From assembly GCA_035610365.1 (NCBI GenBank), contig CM069438.1:50278837-50342836 (forward strand): DNA of 64,000 bases, given 5' to 3'. Below are positions 56,040 through 64,000 of the stretch, one piece after another. The DNA comes from Aquatica leii. Taxonomy: Eukaryota; Arthropoda; Insecta; Coleoptera; Lampyridae. The position numbers and the translations under genes were made by a program. Within the stretch, counting starts at the first letter, position 1. Each line of letters starts with the position of its first letter. The notes beneath the pieces were generated by a model. It was not told where the DNA came from. It saw only the letters and a list, made by a program, of their open reading frames with translations, and did no database searches.

Positions 56040-57540
56040 ATTTTATGACGTGTTATTTGAGTAATTAGTTTTATTTAATACAATATTTTCTTGAATGTCT
56101 TTTTCTGTTATTGATGGTCTCTAATAATTAAGAGTTTAAAAAAACTCTATTGTTTATTTTTTTTATTTTTCAATGTTTTTTTTCCACTTTTTATTTTAGA
56201 CTTTTTGAGAAAATAAATTATTTTTAAAAATTGTAGCTGACAGTTTTTTGTAATGTTTGTTCTATTTATACCTAGGTTCTTTTCTTACATAGCTTTTTTT
56301 AATGAACAAAACTATTTGTCTTCTTTCTTTTCTTATTTGTTTTTTAGCTTTTATAAGATAAACTAAAATTCTCGTTTTTTAAATATTAGTTTCTTTACTA
56401 TATTTTTAAGTTATTGATTACCTCAAATTTAAAATCTTTCTTCTGTATTTTGCATCAAAATCTTTTAATTAATAAAAAAACTTTTGCTGTTCTGAAGATA
56501 ACTAAGCAATTTTTTTTAAGTTTTGATACTTTAAAATTTGTGATTAAACAAGGAAAGAGAAATTCAAACAATTTAATTTTTTGGATAATAAAGTCTACCA
56601 ACTTTGGTAGTGAAATATGAACAACCTGTAGATAACGTATATCAGTTAATTAGATCATTAGAAAAAACAACAGATAACTATTTTTCATTAACATTTTCAC
56701 AATCAACAGAAAACAACAAGAAATAACTATTACAAACTATTATAAATATTTGCCAAAATTGCCATAAAATTAAGTATAGAATTCAAAAATTCTAAAAAAA
56801 TAGGGTTGCATTAAAATAAGTAAATTGATGTCGACTTCTGGTAGGTATAACCAAAAATATTTTGGAACATAAATAGAAATTTTCAAAATTCAAATACAAT
56901 TACTTTTCCTTAAACATGTAAAGAGGCATTTAGTTCACCTTGTACGTTTGAATTAGTAAAAATTATAAAGAATTAAGTTTTTTAACGTAGATACTTGTAC
57001 AAATCGTTTTCAAATTACATAGTTTATTATAAGCAAATGAATTTCGTTTAGAGATCTTTAAAAAACATATTTCATTCCAAAGATTTTTATTATTTATTAG
57101 AGACAGATCTAAAACTCTCACAAAGTAATCTATGATTTTTATTTGCGTCTGTGCTGTATATAAATTCTTGAGTAATGTTTCAAATTTAAATTTTTAGCTT
57201 CATATTTATAAAATAAAACTATAAAAACAGAAAAAAATAAAAAAGTATTGAAAACATTATTGTTGCGTAACAAAATTCTAAAATTTGGCATGTTATACGA
57301 AATAATAACCAAGTTGCTATTACGTTTAAAATATAGCGCCAATTACATGAAATCGCAGAATTTAGGAGCGACATCTATTTGAAAACTACTAAACTTTTAG
57401 CAGCGTCCAAACTGCAGTACTATCTCTCTCTAACTCACGTAGGTATAGAATGTCTATTTTAAAGCTTATACCTTAAAATTCAACCTGATAGATCCACCTT
57501 CAAACGTAGATATACACAAAAAGCAACGTAATCACAGTCA
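56040..57540. other. AT-rich flank, no gene recognised
   Basis: Non-satellite, strongly AT-rich sequence with long T- and A-runs. Short open frames exist on both strands (about 65 codons) but have AT-driven composition and no recognisable motif. No tRNA-like or terminal repeat structure was found by eye. Confidence 0.7.
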
Positions 57541-57799
57541 ACATTTAAAACATGCAAAAACTCACCCCGGTTATCATGCATCTCTCACCAATATTTTTCT
57601 GATCCTTCGATCTGTATAACAACAACATGCAATAGAATTAATTTATCCCAATAAATTTTTAGGTAAAATGCAAAAACTAGCCCTAGTTATATTCTCGGAA
57701 TTAGGTAATTTAAGTAAATTTTTAAGAAATGCCAAAACTCGCCTTGACTAATACGCAACTATCACAATTTGTTTCTGAGGCAGTTTTGTAACGGACATT

Positions 57800-58500
57800 T
57801 TTTAAATGCGCGCAATTTTAATTATAATCTCGAACCCCCAACGTTTAAAAACGAATAATTGAACTGCAAAACGTACGATGATTTATTTATGCTTATCAAG
57901 TTTTAAATTAAAATGAAAAATTTCATCCTGGGAACGATATCAGCAAGGTTTTTCTGACGGCGATGTAACAAGTGCTTCAACCTGCGCCGTTTTAATTATA
58001 ACCTCGAACTTCAACGTTTAAAAATCATTACGTATAGTTCAAATTAAAAACGTACGATAATACGGAACAGAATTAATTTATTTCAGTAAATTTTAAAAAA
58101 AATGCAATTACTCACTTTGGTTACAGAATCATGACACATTCTGCACACGCGCACAATTATTTTAGCTCCTTGACCCGCAACGTCCAAAAACGAATTTTTT
58201 GATTTAAAACTGCACGAACACGGGCAAAAAAATTATTATCTTAACCCAGTCAATCTTTAAGTAAACATCTCAAAAACAAATTAATTGATCCCAGTAAACT
58301 TTTAAAAATTTCAAAAACTGGCCCTGATTACACGATCGCGCTAAACTTTTTTTGAGGAGGCTATGAAACGGACATTACTTAAATAAGCGCCATTTTGATT
58401 ATAATCTCGAACCCTTAACGTTAACTGACGAATAATGTATTACATTTTTTGTCGAGACTATTTTAACCGAAATTGCTTAAAAAATGCGCGCCATTTTGAA
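57800..58500. repeat. Strongly diverged tandem repeat (about five copies)
   Basis: A motif of the form GCGC(G)C(A)ATTTT...ATAATCTCGAACCC..AACGTTTAAAAACGAATAA recurs at about 57807, 57984, 58149 and 58387, with a shorter copy at 58486. Spacings are about 177, 165, 238 and 99 bp. Upstream of several copies lies a related GAGGC..TNTGTAACGGACATT..TTAAAT (57775, 57955, 58351), and ACGTACGAT follows in two (57871, 58047). A phrase like CAAAAACT(A/G)GCCCT.ATTA also recurs (57670, 57730, 58313). Copies are too diverged to be a recent satellite; an old minisatellite or a decayed element with internal repeats fits. Confidence 0.55.
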
Positions 58501-59160
58501 TCTCTCCGCAAGCGGCGACAATTACTTCAACAAAGTTATGAAACCAAAATTTTAAATAAATTGATTTTGTTGTTACCGAGTGTTCAAGTATTAACTAATA
58601 ACTTTGATTCCAAAATTAACAAATGAAAAATTTGACGGTTAGATGAATCAACCCACGCCATCCGCCATTGCTTCTTAAGTTTTAACGTCTTCTGTTAATG
58701 CCATATTAATAAAAAATCACGAAAAATGCACGATGACGCACCACGGATTTAAATTTTTAAAGTCAAACTCACCGTTTAGCGTTTTTGTAAATTCTTAAAG
58801 CTGTGGCCATCGCGTCATTTTGAAAGCCCCCATCAACCACTTCGAAAAATACGCACTTATAAACGTTATCGAATTTAAACAATGGTTTTAAGTAAAAAGA
58901 ATTCGCTGCAATCGCACCACGCACTAATGTTCGAAATTATTGCAGTTTTTTTAGGCAAAAATTAAATAAGAAGCAGACGCGTCCGCGCGCGATCTTAACC
59001 CGGACACGGCTAAAACACACTGAAGTTATAGGGGTAAGAGGTTTGCTAAAGATAGCGATCAGGTTCGGCGTAAAAAATTTTTCTAGCGGGGAAAAAGAAA
59101 TTGAAATAATGTTTTAGTACCAATTATTATAATACATAATTAAATACATAAGTAAACTAT
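58501..59160. other. Non-coding spacer with a CpG-richer patch
   Basis: No coding similarity recognised. Around 58975-59010 the sequence becomes unusually CpG-rich for this window (GACGCGTCCGCGCGCGATC, then CCCGGACACGG). It could be the edge of an old element or a promoter-like patch; nothing downstream supports a gene. Confidence 0.4.
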
Positions 59161-59167
59161 ATAAAAG

Positions 59168-59195
59168 AACTAATTTGTGACACAAATAATTAGTT
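59168..59195. repeat. Imperfect inverted repeat (hairpin)
   Basis: AACTAATTTGTG (59168-59179) faces CACAAATAATTAGTT (59181-59195) across a single base. The arms match except for a 3-nt insertion in the right arm. It lies in AT-rich DNA with no gene beside it. Confidence 0.5.
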
Positions 59196-59521
59196 TTTTG
59201 CTCGTTTTGATCTATACACTAATTGAAATTTGATCTATCTTCTTGTACAGTTATCTCTATAAACTTACATTTTTTACCTTATCAAAAAACTTGTGTTTGT
59301 CACTGTATGGCTATGTCGTCGCGGCACAATCAAAGTCGCAGAACAAGACAACAACAACACCTATTCACTTTATATATTTTAATAAGAGTTAACATGCATT
59401 AAAAGTGAAGTTCAAGAAATTAAGAAATGTGTTTCAAGAAACAGTTAATATTCAGCAGAATACCAAAATAGCTAAAGAACTGATTTTCTTCTTCATTTAG
59501 CATAGCAGTCTTCTTATTAAA
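59196..59521. other. AT-rich stretch, nothing recognised
   Basis: No gene, RNA or repeat is supported here. A short GC-richer piece near 59315-59345 (GTCGTCGCGGCACAATC) has no clear reading. Confidence 0.5.
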
Positions 59522-60004
59522 TTATTTTTTCTTTTGTCTTTCTACACTAGCAAAGACATTGTATCCGAATATAATCTTACGTTTCTTCTTGTTATATTGT
59601 ATTACGTTGGATTCGGATTTTAGAGCTCTGCCTTTGACGTATGCCTAAATTTCTATTCTTCATGTTAGCTAGTGTCTACTTCTCAGGTTTTTATGGTAAT
59701 AGGAAGAGAATTTATGTTAATAGCGTTTCGGTATAGATTGCGTACTGTATGAATTTTTTCCCGGGGCGTAGATGTCTATTAACATCTGTTAACGTTGATT
59801 GAGATTACATCTATCGCTCAATTAGTATCTTGAGGCAACTCTCGTAATTTTTTCAAATTCTCAACATCAGAGATCGGTGACAAACTTGAAGTCATCAGCC
59901 TATGCTAGTAAGACTTCTAGTTCAGCTTCTTCTGCTAATCTTGTTACTTGCTCTCTTAATCTTTCTTCACTTTTATATTTTGTATCTGCTCTTACTATAA
60001 ATAC
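59522..60004 (-). pseudogene. Unrecognised broken coding-like remnant
   Basis: Two minus-strand stretches look more like decayed protein than random AT-rich DNA. One (60004-59900) is open for 34 codons and is Lys/Glu-rich, containing RADTKYKSEERLREQ and TRLAEEAELE, which suggests a helical or coiled-coil segment. The other ends at 59522 with GRALKSESNVIQ and KKKRKIIFGYNVF. Between them the frames are broken by several stops. I do not recognise the family. The pieces may not belong together, and chance is a real alternative. Confidence 0.22.
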
Positions 60005-60185
60005 TTATGTTTGTTGTGTGCAAAATGATAAGCTCTGTTTGTTCTCGTAATTCTCGTAATCTCTTAATTTATTTTAAGAGTCTAGGATTATTCGGCCTAC
60101 TACTGATCTTTGGTTTTGACCTATTTTGGTGCTCTAAGTCAGAAACCGATTGCATAATCAAACTTTTTGAAATTTTATCGTGCCT

Positions 60186-60360
60186 TGTGCCCAATTGGCA
60201 GTAGATCACCCAAATATGGTTGGTTGTCATCCACATATGATGGAGAAAAAAAATTTTTTGTTGGGTGCCAAAGTAGACAGAATTTTGGGGTTACTTTGGC
60301 AGCACCTGCAAATCAAATTTACGCCAATGTAGAGGTTGTATTAAGCCTTCATTGGCATCA
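60186..60360. repeat. Cluster of TGCCAA-type inverted repeats
   Basis: TGCCAAAGTA (60266-60275) and TACTTTGGCA (60292-60301) form a perfect 10-bp inverted repeat around 16 nt, with GGGT and GCACC extending it imperfectly. A near-palindrome TGCCCAATTGGCA lies near 60188. GCCAATG (about 60322) and CATTGGC (about 60349) form another pair. Repeated short dyads of one motif are typical of subterminal regions of DNA transposons, but no terminal inverted repeat or target duplication is identifiable. Confidence 0.45.
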
Positions 60361-60567
60361 AAAATAGTAAATTATGGGGACAGCTTTGAGTTCGGTCTTA
60401 TATTTCGGAAGTTATTGAAGTTATAATGCATTTTTTTTTATAATACCTACATTTATTTATTACCAAGATTTAAAAAACAACTCAAAACAAATTCTGAAAG
60501 TAAAATAAACATAAATTCTCTATAGGTTTCACAAAAAAAAAACAAAGAAAAAATCAAAACATTTCTG
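60361..60567. other. AT-rich spacer beyond the transposase 3' end
   Basis: A/T-run-rich sequence. If the first pogo-like element keeps its terminal inverted repeat, it should lie in or near this stretch, but I cannot identify one by eye. Confidence 0.4.
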
Positions 60568-60760
60568 TTACAGAGAAAAATTAGCATCTTTTAAAGAGTC
60601 ATCACTGTCAAAATCTTCGTTTGTACAGAAGGAACAAACAAAAAATGGGTCAGTGCTCGTCTCATTGCAAAAGCCACAAATTCATTTTTTTGCATTTACT
60701 GTAACAAATCCAATCAGGACCTCTGTAATTATTCCACTTTCTAGAGCAAATGGCGCAGAC
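60568..60760 (-). pseudogene. Cys-rich C-terminal finger of the first transposase
   Basis: Eight cysteines in four pairs: C-x2-C (60746-60757), 13 residues, C-x3-C in WICYSKC, then after a frameshift C-x2-C (ICGFC) and C-x2-C (VCSFC, 60625-60636), followed by an acidic tail (DFDSDDS). This looks like a small zinc-binding domain of the kind often appended to insect pogo-like transposases. It is preceded by an acidic/basic linker containing TSSDDDSDDEP. Confidence 0.65.
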
Positions 60761-61346
60761 GTCATCTGTAGCTTTAACAACCCTTTTTGCTTGCATTTTT
60801 TTAGGAACTGCAACTAAACTTGCAACGGGTTCGTCGTCACTATCATCGTCGCTACTAGTGAGAATCTTTCTCTGGGTTCCTGAAGGTCCAGCGACTGGTT
60901 CATCTGTAGATAGGTTTGATTGAGGTTGACTGGGCTCTATTTTCCTGCCACGTGTTTTAGTGACCTTTTTCTTATTTGATCCGCGTAGATCTTGAAGCAG
61001 ATCAATTAGGCTTTTATTTAGGCATTTGCGTCGTCTTGATAGTCTGGAATTCTTTTAAGAAGTTCTTGTGGATTAAATGGACTGAGCCCTGTGGCTCGAA
61101 ATCCAGATTGTAAATTATTGGATACATTCTCACTGACTGCAAGCCACAATCGATTTAGGAGCGTTGGAAAATATTCTTTTGGAATGAACGAAGACGATTT
61201 GGTTTCACTGCGCCATTTGTCTAGAATCTGACGTCATTTTTTTTAAACGGGGCAAACACTGCCACATCCAATGGCTGCATAAGGTGGGTGCTGTTGGGTG
61301 GGAACGCAGTCATATAAATATTGTTCAGCAGGTGAAAAATGAGAGG

Positions 61347-61806
61347 CTAGATTGTCCCCAATAACAAGTTTTTTCCAAGATTTTCAATGTCTTTAATTTT
61401 GGGCAGTAAAATTTGGAAAAACCATTTTTCAAACTGTTCTATATCGAACCAGCCACTGGGTGTAGACCGTTCCAGAAGAACCTCCTTTTGTCCAACCTTC
61501 GTATAGATTTCCTGCCTTGTACACCACCATAGGGGGCAATAAATCTCCAGAAGCGTTTCCGCACACCATGATACTGATGGAGGCCTTGGAATGTTGCTGA
61601 ACTCTCTCCACGCGTTTGGTTCCTCTTGGAACAATGAATTTTTTGGCTCCAGGGTCATCTTGGACATTTGTTTCATCGTAATTGAAAATCAAAGAAGGAT
61701 CAATATCTTGTATAACATCTTTAATGTTGTCAAAGAATTTGACAAGTTGATTTGGTTCTACCGCCGCACGTGTTCGTTTTATGTTTGCATCCAAACGGAC
61801 ACTCAA
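61347..61806 (-). pseudogene. DDE_1 catalytic core of the first transposase, split in two frames
   Basis: One frame (61806-61429) carries the end of the second HTH (KRTRAAVEP), the first catalytic Asp in FNYDETNVQ, the conserved VPRGTKRV strand and ISIMVCGNASGDLLPPMVVY, then NLYEGWTKGG. A one-base shift moves homology into an overlapping frame with SGWFDIEQFEKWFFQILLP, open until 61347. The second catalytic Asp (GDN) is then found in a third register, and the third (QPLD) returns to the second, so the GDN segment is bracketed by two opposite one-base shifts. Confidence 0.85.
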
Positions 61807-61948
61807 CTTGTTCCGGGTGATGAAGTTTTTGAGGTAATCATGTCCAGGAACATTGTCATGAAACTCTTTAACATTTGTTTAAGTATTTGTGGATCAATTC
61901 GCGAATATCAACTTTGGTAAACGAGAATCCCCAATTGCTCACTGTCAC

Positions 61949-62182
61949 TTAAGTTTTTGTCAGTAACTGCTCCTCTGCAGGTGTAAATACGGTTGGATGA
62001 CTTGGAGGGCGCGTATGCTTGCCCTTCAACTTGTTTTGAAGTGTCCCACGTGAAATTTTAAAGCGCTTGCTTGCCGCCGTCTGACTCATGCTGCCCGTAA
62101 TGGCAGCCAACGCCCTCTGAAGGTCAGCTTCAGTAAAGTTCCTGTAGGTACGCGACCCCAACTTTCGGCTTTTGCTATTCAT
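61949..62182 (-). CDS. Open N-terminal fragment: pipsqueak-type DNA-binding domain
   Basis: 77 open codons from an ATG at 62182. Residues about 16-58 fit a pipsqueak HTH: helix 1 ADLQRALAAI, helix 2 SQTAASKRFKI, recognition helix SRGTLQNKLKG. A proline-rich linker (RPPSHPTVF) and the start of the second HTH (TPAEEQLL) follow before a stop at the first frameshift. In pogo-like transposases this domain binds the transposon ends; here it is the N-terminal part of the disrupted gene. An isolated psq protein could in theory be made, but no promoter evidence exists. Confidence 0.8.
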   Translation of the reverse strand: MNSKSRKLGSRTYRNFTEADLQRALAAITGSMSQTAASKRFKISRGTLQNKLKGKHTRPPSHPTVFTPAEEQLLTKT

Positions 62183-62470
62183 CTAAATTTTGTCTTTTGG
62201 TTTTGGTAGCTCTAATCTTTGAATACCTTTTGGTCTGTATATAGTTATATTCGTTTAGCCGGTCATTTTGAGATTGGTAAGTCATTAATGGAGCACACAC
62301 TTTAATTTTGATTTTTTTTCCTTTAAGTTTCCTATTCTGCGTTTCAACATTTAAGTCTTTTAGTAAACTTGTGGATTTGAGACATCTATTGGTACGCATT
62401 CTTTCTATAACTAACTATAATATCTTCTCTCTTCCGTTTTTTTTACTTTTGTCTATAGGGTAAGTCCGGG
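62183..62470. other. Spacer between the two transposase remnants
   Basis: A minus-strand frame of 74 codons (62399-62175) overlaps the start of the first transposase. It is Lys-rich and has no recognisable domain; most likely it is leader sequence of the element. The expected 5' terminal inverted repeat of that element should lie here but is not identifiable by eye. Confidence 0.4.
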
Positions 62471-62635
62471 AGAGATGACTCACCTTTTTAAAAACATCGG
62501 TAAAATCACATTTTTGACAATATAATGTTGAAACTTTTTATTTGAAACCAAGGATACATTTCTGACATGATAATGTAACTCAAAACACATTTTTACAATA
62601 CTTTTTGCAAAAAAAAATAAACAAAAATTTAAATA

Positions 62636-62700
62636 GTGGGCCATCAATCCCAGGGGATCTGGGTGAGACGGCCCAAGCACTATGGGTTGAATGGCCCAGT
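62636..62700. repeat. GC-richer imperfect inverted repeat
   Basis: GTGGGCCAT (62636-62644) faces ATGGCCCAG (62691-62699) with one mismatch, across an interior containing CCCAGGGGATCTGGG and GACGGCCCAAGC. A related-looking GGGTAAGTCCGGGAGAG lies at 62459-62475. It sits just beyond the zinc-finger end of the second transposase, so it may belong to that element's 3' end. Confidence 0.4.
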
Positions 62701-62732
62701 ACATTATTACTTTTTTTGCATAAAACTTTTCC

Positions 62733-62940
62733 ACAGTCATGACATAAACTTAAATATTTAGAACAGCCCTCATGAAACCACTGTTCAGAATGCATTCGTC
62801 GTCGTGGTGTGCCGTTCTTCACATCCTGGACACTCGGCATTGTCGTTGTTGACACTATCACTGGATTCTTGTGCCTGCCAATCAGACAATGATTCGTCTG
62901 AGGATGAATTTTCAAAGGACTGTTTTGATATGATTGTCTT
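62733..62940 (-). pseudogene. Degraded PHD-like finger of the second transposase
   Basis: After an acidic SSSDESLSDWQAQESSD segment comes C-x2-C in ECPGCEE (62821-62832), a frame change, EQWFHEGC (Cys 62763-62765) and C-x2-C in LCHDC (62733-62744). The W-x-H-x2-C plus paired cysteines pattern resembles a PHD-type zinc finger, a frequent C-terminal add-on of insect pogo-like transposases. Whether the last cysteine pair belongs to the original domain is uncertain. Confidence 0.55.
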
Positions 62941-63274
62941 AGACTTCGTTTTTTTTCATTCTCTTTGATATCTTGCGCTCAGCATCCTTTGTTTTCTTTT
63001 CTTCCACACTTCTTCGCTGTTGTATGTTTTCACTGGACGTCAGAATAGCTGCAACTTGTCTACTTCGCTTTCTTGTTTGAGTGGCAGCTGCTGAAGTACT
63101 GGATTAATTGTATCCAACATTTTGCCAGGAGTTTTTTTGGTTTGAGTCGTTTCATTAGGATGAATTTGCCCTGATATGATTTTCTGTTCGTTGTCTGGTT
63201 CAGTTACGGGGGGCTGCACTTGGTTATCAATTTGTTCGTTGGTTAGAAAAGCATAAACTGGAATTGCATCAGGA

Positions 63275-63866
63275 TTAAACAGACAAATACCAGTTGCTCA
63301 AAAGGAAGACACAACATTTTGTACCGTAGCATGCATCTGCTAACAAACCTCCAAACTGTAACCTTGTAATTCTTCTTGTTGGGTTTGCTTTAATAAAAAC
63401 ATTGCACACTTTCGAAAAGTTAGATTTCAAACTTTTAAAAAACGTCCTGTCTAAAGGCTGAAGGAATTGTGTTGAGTGACTTGGTAGACATAGGAGGATT
63501 ATGTCATGTTCTTTAGCAAAATTTAACATTTCTACAGAATTGCAATGCGTGGAATGTCCGTCCAGGATTAATATTACTTTGCCAATCGGTTTACGGGTTA
63601 AAAAATGATTTTTCAACCATTCTAAAAATAAACTGGTGCTAATGTAGGCTGACTTCTCGTTCATGTAAACAATAGAGCCAGTAAATTTAGATGTTTTATT
63701 TTTTCCCTTGAAAATGCAAGCGGGGAGAAGGAAATAGCCTTCAGCGTTACAACATGAGATGACAGTAATTGTTTCACCTTTTTCGGCAGATGTTACCGCT
63801 GGAATATTTTTCGAACCTTTTTGAGCGATAACAAATCCAGGTTTATTATTAAGTTGGAAACCGTTT
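63275..63866 (-). pseudogene. Long open DDE segment of the second transposase
   Basis: About 197 codons are open on the minus strand. The first in-frame ATG with good coding potential is internal (63664, MNEKSAY), but homology starts upstream at 63866 with GFQLNNKPGFVIAQKGS and continues through ITVISCCNAEGYFLLPACIFKG, so the ATG is not a true start. It contains the central strand with the second catalytic Asp and the QPLD motif. This is the best preserved coding stretch of the window. Confidence 0.85.
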
Positions 63867-64000
63867 CATCCATGTTGAACACATGTGCTGGTTTATTAAG
63901 TCATTATCGGTAAGAGTTCTTTCTAAAAGTTCAAGCTATGAAGCTACTGTCTCTCTATTCATTCCTTGGCAGCGGACTAAAGAGACACCTTCTGATTTTC

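Larger units (their letters stand above)
60568..62182 (-). pseudogene. Pogo/Tigger-like transposase pseudogene (HTH_psq + CENP-B-type HTH + DDE + Cys-rich tail)
   Basis: Remnant of a cut-and-paste DNA transposase of the pogo branch of Tc1/mariner. In gene order: pipsqueak HTH (62182-61949), CENP-B-type HTH in two frames (about 61948-61810), DDE_1 catalytic domain (about 61806-61230), C-terminal extension and eight-Cys tail (61229-60568). The three catalytic Asp codons remain: FNYDET at 61675-61677, GDNLASH at 61354-61356, QPLDVAVF at 61266-61268, the last two about 29-30 codons apart. Disruptions are at about 61950, 61872, 61460-61490, the A6 run 61369-61374, about 61320, the A8 run 61237-61244 followed by an in-frame TGA (61234-61236), 61018, and the A7 run 60685-60691 followed by TGA. 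The final stop is TAA at 60568-60570. Reading frame length of about 1.6 kb fits a full family member. Several breaks sit in homopolymers, so a few could be sequencing errors, but the total indicates a dead copy. Confidence 0.9.
62733..64000 (-). pseudogene. Second pogo-like transposase pseudogene, 5' end off the window
   Basis: A different pogo/Tigger-like DDE_1 transposase, unlike the first in sequence. The gene starts beyond the right edge. In gene order: an interrupted segment with CQGMNRETVAS (about 63971-63939), the first catalytic Asp in FNMDET (63868-63870), a long open run to 63275 with ILDGHSTH (Asp 63560-63562) and FLQPLDRTFF (Asp 63449-63451), which are 36 residues apart (DD36D). 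The family frame then continues after a shift and TGA (63298-63300, probably from CGA) with ATGIC.FNPDAIP. Next come a basic linker (TRKRSRQ, KKTKDAERKISK), a Ser/Asp-rich stretch, and a PHD-like finger. Breaks: a TAG near 63936, one-base shifts near 63895 and 63866, the 63300 break, a shift near 63080, and another inside the finger. It is not functional as sequenced. Confidence 0.88.

Noticed and set aside
56414-57342. Short open frames at 56414-56620 (+) and 57139-57342 (-)
   Set aside because: AT-run-driven composition, no motif and no neighbouring signals.
58435-58626. 63-codon plus-strand frame
   Set aside because: It runs through the diverged tandem repeat and has no recognisable domain.
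60007-60367. Two overlapping plus-strand frames (60007-60204 and 60167-60367)
   Set aside because: They lie across the inverted-repeat cluster and match nothing recognisable; probably chance.
61591-61920. 109-codon plus-strand frame
   Set aside because: It is the antisense shadow of the DDE_1 transposase, whose minus-strand motifs are clear.
62175-62399. 74-codon minus-strand frame directly before the pipsqueak domain
   Set aside because: Lys-rich, no domain, and it overlaps the transposase start in another frame; more likely leader sequence.
62480-62740. 86-codon minus-strand frame containing WAIQPIVLGPSHPDPLG
   Set aside because: It is out of frame with the zinc-finger end of the second transposase and is generated by the GC-richer inverted repeat; no homology is recognised.
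56040-64000. tRNA, rRNA or telomeric repeats in the flank
   Set aside because: No cloverleaf-like sequence, no rRNA-like conserved stretch and no TTAGG or similar arrays were seen.

Overview
The window is eukaryotic, most likely arthropod (probably insect), heterochromatin. There are no bacterial-style gene neighbourhoods and no intact protein-coding gene. The base is AT-rich, about 56 kb is tandem satellite DNA, and the only recognisable coding matter is two decayed pogo/Tigger-like (Tc1/mariner superfamily, DDE_1) transposase genes, one with a pipsqueak-type helix-turn-helix. The insect assignment is an inference from these families; the sequence does not name the species.

Positions 1-56039: one continuous head-to-tail satellite array that enters from beyond the left edge. 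Two unit types share the same backbone. The short unit (type A) is an 80-nt core that is nearly invariant plus an A-tract of roughly 4 to 13 bases, giving a period of about 86-92 bp. The long unit (type B, about 206-210 bp) is an A-like core with an extra block of about 116 bp. That block begins GAGTAAGAGGAGGAAGTGG, includes a perfect 8-bp inverted repeat and an ATG-to-splice-donor mini-exon, and ends in a second, diverged copy of the AATAAACTGATGGG...ACG sequence. Layout: 1-17460 pure A; 17461-34347 mostly A with isolated or paired B units and two truncated B pieces; 34348-43945 B-dominated; 43946-51651 mostly A with scattered B; 51652-55720 B-dominated; 55721-56039 a few A units, then an abrupt end inside a monomer.

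Positions 56040-60567: AT-rich single-copy-looking DNA without a recognised gene. It holds a strongly diverged tandem repeat (about 57.8-58.5 kb), a CpG-richer patch near 59.0 kb, an imperfect hairpin at 59.17 kb, an unrecognised broken coding-like remnant on the minus strand (59.5-60.0 kb), and a cluster of TGCCAA-type inverted repeats (60.19-60.36 kb).

Positions 60568-64000: two different pogo-like transposase pseudogenes, both on the minus strand and head to tail. The first (60568-62182) runs pipsqueak HTH, CENP-B-type HTH, DDE catalytic domain, Cys-rich tail, and is broken by several frameshifts and stops. The second (62733 to beyond 64000) keeps a long open DDE segment with a DD36D spacing and a degraded PHD-like zinc finger. 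Nothing here appears to work as an expressed pathway. The biology of the window is satellite evolution (amplification, deletion between internal direct repeats, gene conversion) beside a transposon graveyard. The most unusual element is the long satellite unit with its repeated start codon plus 5' splice site and its strict dyad.
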